In this document: positions 9,299-12,959 of the stretch, piece after piece
Numbering within the stretch: position 1 is the stretch's first letter
How the letters are laid out: each line of letters starts with the position of its first letter
Assembly: GCF_042767895.1 (NCBI RefSeq)
Contig: NC_091575.1
Coordinates: 24,056,470-24,069,428 of the forward strand
Source: Penaeus vannamei
Lineage: Eukaryota; Arthropoda; Malacostraca; Decapoda; Penaeidae
DNA length: 12,959 bases
Direction of reading: 5' to 3'
Notes under the pieces: generated by a model
What the model saw: only the letters and a program-made list of their open reading frames with translations
The model's database searches: none
Told to the model about the DNA's origin: nothing
Translations under genes and position numbers: made by a program

Positions 9299-9462
9299 AA
9301 AAAAAAAAAAAAAAAAAAAGATAGATAGATAGATAGAGTAGAGAGTAGAGAGAGAGAGGGCGAGAGAGAGGACGAGAAAGAGGGCGAGAAAGAGAGAGAG
9401 CGAGAGAGAAGGAAGAGCAGAAGGCAGAGCGAGGAAGACAGAGAGAGCAGAAACGAGAAGAC

Positions 9463-9555
<93 letters not shown>

Positions 9556-9615
9556 AGAGAAGAGAAGAAGAAGAAGAAGAAGAAGAAGAAGCAGACGAGA
9601 CAGGCAGAGAGAGAG
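9299..9615. repeat. A-run, (GATA)n, (GA)n and (GAA)n array (right copy)
   Basis: The counterpart of 5886-6178, but with a different interior: GGAAGAGCAGAAGGCAG near 9410-9460 and an AAGAAG block at 9552-9590 are absent on the left. The difference fits allelic repeat turnover. Confidence 0.9.
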
Positions 9616-9827
9616 GGGGGGGGGCGAAAGAGAGAGATGATTGAAAAAAAGAGAGAAAAAATAAAAAATAAAACAATAGAGAAAGAGAGAGAGAGACATC
9701 GAAACAGAAAAAAGAAACACGGAAGACAAAGCACAGTAAAGACCAGAAACATCCAAACACAGAAAGAGCACGACCAAATCTAAGACCAAATCAAAACAAT
9801 CCAAGACCGAACAAAAGACGACCTTAC

Positions 9828-9977
9828 CGACGTAGAGGACGTGAGACCCGCACGGCACGGACACCCCGCCGAAGTGACAGGTAAGGGCTATGCTGTACTG
9901 CTTCTCCATGCTCATGTACCAGAAGTCGAGGCGCATGGAAGGGCTGGTCGTCATGCTCACATTCTGCTCCACTTCCC
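9828..9977 (-). CDS. Exon E2: unrecognised two-Cys segment before the lectin domain (right copy)
   Basis: This exon has 150 nt and is phase 1 at both ends. The acceptor is AATCCGCAG|GG at 9978/9977 and the donor is GTCG|GTAAGG at 9828/9827. Joined to E1 it reads on without interruption (SSDK-GEVEQNVS). Visible features are an NVS sequon, an aromatic stretch DFWYM and two cysteines in TCHFGGVSVPCG that could pair. The family is not recognised; it may be an N-terminal extension of the following lectin fold. The acceptor has no strong pyrimidine tract because an (AT)n array lies just upstream, so the 5' boundary rests mainly on phase agreement. A second, indel-bearing copy is at 6389-6535. Confidence 0.75.
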
Positions 9978-10000
9978 CTGCGGATTTTGCCGAGCATTTA

Positions 10001-10003
<3 letters not shown>

Positions 10004-10085
<82 letters not shown>

Positions 10086-10212
10086 GTGTGTGTGTGTGTG
10101 TGTGTGTCATAATAATGAAAAACATCATCAATGTGTGTGTATGTGTGTATGTGTGACAATAACTTGTGTGTCATGTGTCGTGTGTGTGTCGTGTGTGTGT
10201 GTGGAATTTGCC

Positions 10213-10278
<66 letters not shown>

Positions 10279-10293
10279 TGTGTGTGTGTGTGT
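10004..10293. repeat. (AT)n, (TG)n and (CGTG)n microsatellites (right copy)
   Basis: About 38 AT units at 10004-10080, TG at 10083-10107, broken GTGT sequence, then about 16 GCGT units at 10216-10280 and a TG tail. The left copy has fewer AT units and TG where this copy has GCGT. Positions 10294-10615 are unique intron matching 6810-7140. Confidence 0.9.
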
Positions 10294-10623
10294 TTTTATT
10301 ATTTTTTTATTTTTTAGGATTCGTGTGAGTGCCTTTTGGGATTTTTGAGATACGTGCGTGTGTGTCTTTTGGGGGAATTTTCGTATGGCTAGAAGGAATG
10401 GCTGTGTAAATATGTATTATGTTAAGTTGATTCGTTGTATAAGGTATTGGGATTACATGATTAACTTGTGACGGGTGTTGTAAGTATACTGCATTCAATT
10501 AAATGATATGCTATATAAGGAAATACGTTATAAAAGTAGATGAGACTCTTTGTGATACTAAATACTAACTATACACACCTAAATAACAGTTTATAGTACC
10601 AACAATTAAATAGGAATTATACT

Positions 10624-11058
10624 GACCGCTACAAAGACACTGAAGTAAACCAATAATTGTAAAAGAGGATTCATACTGACCGCCACAAAGACACTAAAAT
10701 AACCAAAAAATATAAAAGGAATTATACTGACTATACTGACCGCCATAAAGACACAAAAGTAACCCAATAATTGTAAAAGAGGAATTATACTGACCGCCAC
10801 AAAGACACTGAAATAAACCAATAATTGTAAAAGAGGATTCATACTGACCGCCACAAAAAAACTAAAATAACCAAAAAAAATAAAAGGAATTATACTGACT
10901 ATACTGACCGCCACAAAGACACGGAAGTAAACCAATAATTGTAAAAGAGGATTCATACTGACCGCCACAAAGACACTAAAATAACCAAAAAATATAAAAG
11001 GAATTATACTGACTATACTGACCGCCACAAAGACACGGAAGTAAACCAATAATTGTAC
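10624..11058. repeat. GACCGCCACAAAGACAC minisatellite, eight units, abutting the E1 donor
   Basis: Units start at about 10624, 10678, 10738, 10792, 10846, 10906, 10960 and 11020, alternating roughly 54 and 60 bp, so a ~114-bp higher-order unit is partly formed. The last unit runs into the E1 donor (intron starts at 11058). Frames through it encode repeated VYF-VFVAVS-type peptides but are intronic. Confidence 0.92.
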
Positions 11059-11547
11059 CTTTATCTGACGAAAGGGTAACGGTGTACATGAAGGCCTTCG
11101 CTGTGTTGTGCTGGACGGAGAGCGAAGGAGCGACTGTATCTGGCCGGATTGCAGTCGTGCTTGTAGGAGTTGTGGTCGTGGTCGAGGGGACGGGAGTGGT
11201 CGTGGTCGGGGCGGCCGTAGTAGTCGTGGATGCCATTGGAGAGGTCGTTGTGCTCATGTTGACCGTCTGCGTCGTGTCTGTTGGCTGACCCGTGGTGGTC
11301 GTGGAGGGAGCCGTCGTCGTTGGCAAGGCGGTGGTGGTCGTCATCGCCGTGGTCGTCGTCGTCGTTGGGGCCGCCGTGGTGGTGGTGGAGGTCGCGACCC
11401 CGTCCCAGGTCACGCCCAGGACCGTGGCTGGCACCCAACTGACCCTCAAGGTGCCGTTCCAGATGATGGTGGCACTCAGGTCCACGTCGGTCACGAAGGC
11501 CCCGTAGCCCTCCAGGCGCTCCGAGGTCGTCACGTCCCGCCACGCGA
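11059..11547 (-). CDS. Exon E1: extracellular segment followed by Thr-rich mucin domain
   Basis: This exon has 489 nt (2 nt + 162 codons + 1 nt) and is phase 1 at both ends. The acceptor is CCCGTAG (AG at 11549-11548) and the donor is AAAG|GTACAA at 11059/11058. Residues ~1-52 look like a compact beta-rich segment with four Trp, including SWVPATVLGVTWDG, and an N-glycosylation site NGT at ~30. Residues ~53-137 are a Thr-dominated mucin-like stretch with Pro, Ala and Ser (runs such as TTTTAAPTTTT, and an NMS sequon), expected to be heavily O-glycosylated and extended. Residues ~138-162 return to ordinary sequence (SLSVQHNTAKAFMYTV). The final G plus GG of E2 makes a Gly codon. Frame choice is firm because both flanks are non-repetitive and open; other frames through the ACC/ACG repeats are shadows. 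The first segment's family is not recognised. Confidence 0.85.
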
Positions 11548-11570
11548 CTACGGGAGGAGGAGGAGGTTAG
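11548..11570 (-). promoter_or_regulatory. 3' splice site and branch-point candidate of E1
   Basis: On the sense strand, CTAAC at 11570-11566 is followed by a CCTCCTCCT pyrimidine tract and TAG at 11550-11548. The candidate branch A (11567) lies about 20 nt from the exon, which is a normal spacing. The branch motif and tract are the last unit of the GGA/TTAGG array. Confidence 0.6.
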
Positions 11571-12959
11571 GAGGAGGAGGAGGAGGAGGAGGAGGAGGAG
11601 GAGGAGGAGGAGGAGGTTAGGAGGAGGAGGAGGAGGTTAGGAGGAGGAGGAGGAGAGGAGGAGGAGGTTAGGAGGAGGAGGAGGAGGAGGAGGAGGAGGA
11701 GGGAAGGAGGTTAGGAGGAGGAGGAGGAGGGGAGGAGGTTAGGAGGAAGAGGAAGAGGTTAGGAGGAGGGAGGAGGAGGAGGTTAGGAGGAAGAGGAGGA
11801 GGTTAGGAGGAGGAGGAGGAGGAGGAGGAGGAGGAAGGAGGAGGGAAGGAGGAGGAGTTAGGAGGAGGAAGAGGTTAGGAGGAGGGAGGAGGAGGAGGTT
11901 AGGAGGAGGAGGAGGAGGAGGAGGAGGAGGAGGAGGAGGTTAGGAGGAGGGAGGGAGGAGGTTATAGGAGGAGGGAGGAGGAGGAGGAGGAGGTTAGGAG
12001 GAGGAGGAGGAGGAGGAGGTTAGGAGGAGGAGGAGGAGGAGGAGGAGGAGGAGGAGGAGGTTAGGAGGAGGAGGAGGAGGAGGTTAGGAGGAGAGGAGGG
12101 AGGTTAGGAGGAGGAGGAGGAGGAGGAGGAGGAGGAGGAGGAGGAGGAGGGAGGAGGAGGTTAGGAGGAGGTTAGGAAGAGGTTAGGAGGAGGAGGAGGA
12201 GGGAGGTTAGGAGGAGGAGGAGGGGAGGAGGAGGAGGTTAGGAGGAGGAGGAGGAGGTTAGGAGGAGGAGGAGGAGGAGGAGGTTGGAGGAGGAGGAGGG
12301 AGGAGGAGGTTAGGAGGAGGAGGAGGAGGAGGAGGAGGGACTGAGGAGGAGGAGGAGGAGGAGGGAGGAGAGGTTAGGAGGGAGGAGGAGGAGGAGGAGG
12401 AGGAATAGGAGGAGGAGGAGGTTGGAGGGAGGAGGAGGAGGTTAGGAGGAGGTTAGGAAGAGGTTAGGAGGAGGTTAGAAGGTTAGGAGGAGGTTAGAAG
12501 GAGGTTAGGAGGAGGTTAGGAGGAGGTTAGAAGGAGGTTAGGAGGAGGTTAGGAGGAGGAGGAGGAGGAGGAGGAGGGAGGAGGAGGAGGTTAGGAGGAG
12601 GAGAGGAGGTTAGGAGGAGGAGGAGGAGGAGGTTAGGAGGAGGGAGGAGGAGGAGGAGGAGGTTAGGAGGAAGAGGAGGAGGTTAGGAGGAGGAGGAGGA
12701 GGAGGAGGAGGAGGAGGTTAGGAGGAGGTTAGGAGGATGTCAGGAAGAGGTTAGGAGGAGGTTAGGAGGAGGTTAGAAGGTTAGGAGGAGGGAGGTTGGG
12801 GAGGAGGAGGAGGAGGAGGTTAGGAGGAGGAGGAGGAGGAAGAGGAGAGTTAGGAGGAGGAGGAGGAGGAGGTTAGGAGGAGGTTAGAAGGAGGTTAGGA
12901 GGAGGTTAGGAGGAGGTTAGAAGGAGGTTAGGAGGAGGTTAGGAGGAGGTTAGAAGGAG
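11552..12959. repeat. 1.4 kb (GGA)n array with interspersed GGTTAGGAGG units
   Basis: The plus strand is GGA repeats broken every 10-60 bp by GGTTAGGAGG or GGTTAGAAGG, to the window end. It is G-rich and lacks C. On the sense strand it reads CCTCCTAACCTCC repeatedly and forms the 3' end of the intron before E1. The array contains no gene. Confidence 0.95.

Larger units (their letters stand above)
7960..10939. repeat. Right copy of ~3.0 kb direct duplication starting at the gap
   Basis: This is the partner of 4547-7459. It starts on the first base after the N run and continues past its partner into minisatellite units 7 and 8 and exon E1. Differences from the left copy are scattered 1-8 bp indels, some substitution clusters and different SSR lengths. 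Confidence 0.93.

Noticed and set aside
8586..9752. 388-codon minus-strand frame that includes the lectin domain
   Set aside because: Its N-terminal half is translated (CT)n intron and its end passes through a frameshift and the donor; the lectin part is annotated as exon E3 instead.
10624..11058. CRISPR-like array
   Set aside because: The units are contiguous degenerate tandem repeats without unique spacers, in a eukaryotic intron.
11082..11620. Plus-strand frames rich in Val/Gly/Arg opposite E1
   Set aside because: Antisense shadows of the Thr-rich ACC/ACG repeat; the minus frame joins its neighbours in phase with good splice sites.
11552..12959. Interstitial telomere (arthropod TTAGG repeat)
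   Set aside because: TTAGG pentamers are common but I saw no run of consecutive TTAGG units; they occur as GGTTAGGAGG interruptions inside GGA repeats, so a telomere origin is not supported. A telomere-derived seed cannot be excluded.

Overview
The window looks like nuclear DNA of an arthropod, most likely a decapod crustacean of the penaeid shrimp type. The evidence is an intron-rich gene with canonical GT-AG junctions, extracellular animal modules (C-type lectin, fibronectin type III, Thr-rich mucin), and an extreme load of simple repeats: (TG)n, (AT)n, (GA)n, (GGA)n, (CGTG)n and several minisatellites. The species guess is inference from repeat density and protein style; nothing here is species-diagnostic.

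The only convincing gene lies on the minus strand and runs off both ends. In coding order the exons are E1 (11547-11059, N-linked segment plus Thr-rich mucin), E2 (9977-9828, unrecognised, two Cys), E3 (9172-8757, C-type lectin-like domain), E4+E5 (8276-8105 and 4213-4068, fibronectin III), E6+E7 (2902-2835 and 2143-1957, second fibronectin III) and E8 (119-1, Cys-rich, continues past the edge). Reading frame and intron phase agree at every junction (1,1,1,2,1,0,1), and each module is bounded by phase-1 introns, the usual signature of exon-shuffled extracellular proteins. About 580 codons are visible. The product is probably a secreted or cell-surface lectin-like adhesion or recognition protein; I do not recognise a named orthologue.

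The exactly 500-base N gap (7460-7959) is flanked by two copies of the same ~2.9-3.0 kb segment: 4547-7459 ends at the left edge of the gap and 7960-10939 starts at its right edge. This is the geometry of two contigs that overlap but were not merged, so E2, E3 and E4 probably exist once in the genome. The two copies differ by indels, substitutions and SSR length. Neither has an intact lectin exon, but their lesions lie in different places and complement each other.

The rest is intronic repeat. From left to right: a G-rich minisatellite that carries copies of the E8 3' splice site (119-545), an 83-bp near-perfect palindrome (628-710), a 1.1 kb pyrimidine tract (847-1943), GT-rich arrays (2186-2625), a purine minisatellite (2908-3560), a 15-16-mer array (3738-3830), an ATC/ATT tract (4230-4470), GA/AT/TG/CGTG arrays in both copies of the overlap, an alternating 54/60-bp minisatellite (7147-7459 and 10624-11058), and a 1.4 kb (GGA)n/TTAGG-containing array (11552-12959). 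Read on the sense strand, that last array is a repeated polypyrimidine-plus-CTAAC branch-point-like sequence directly upstream of the E1 acceptor. No RNA genes, CRISPR arrays, transposase genes or viral genes were seen.
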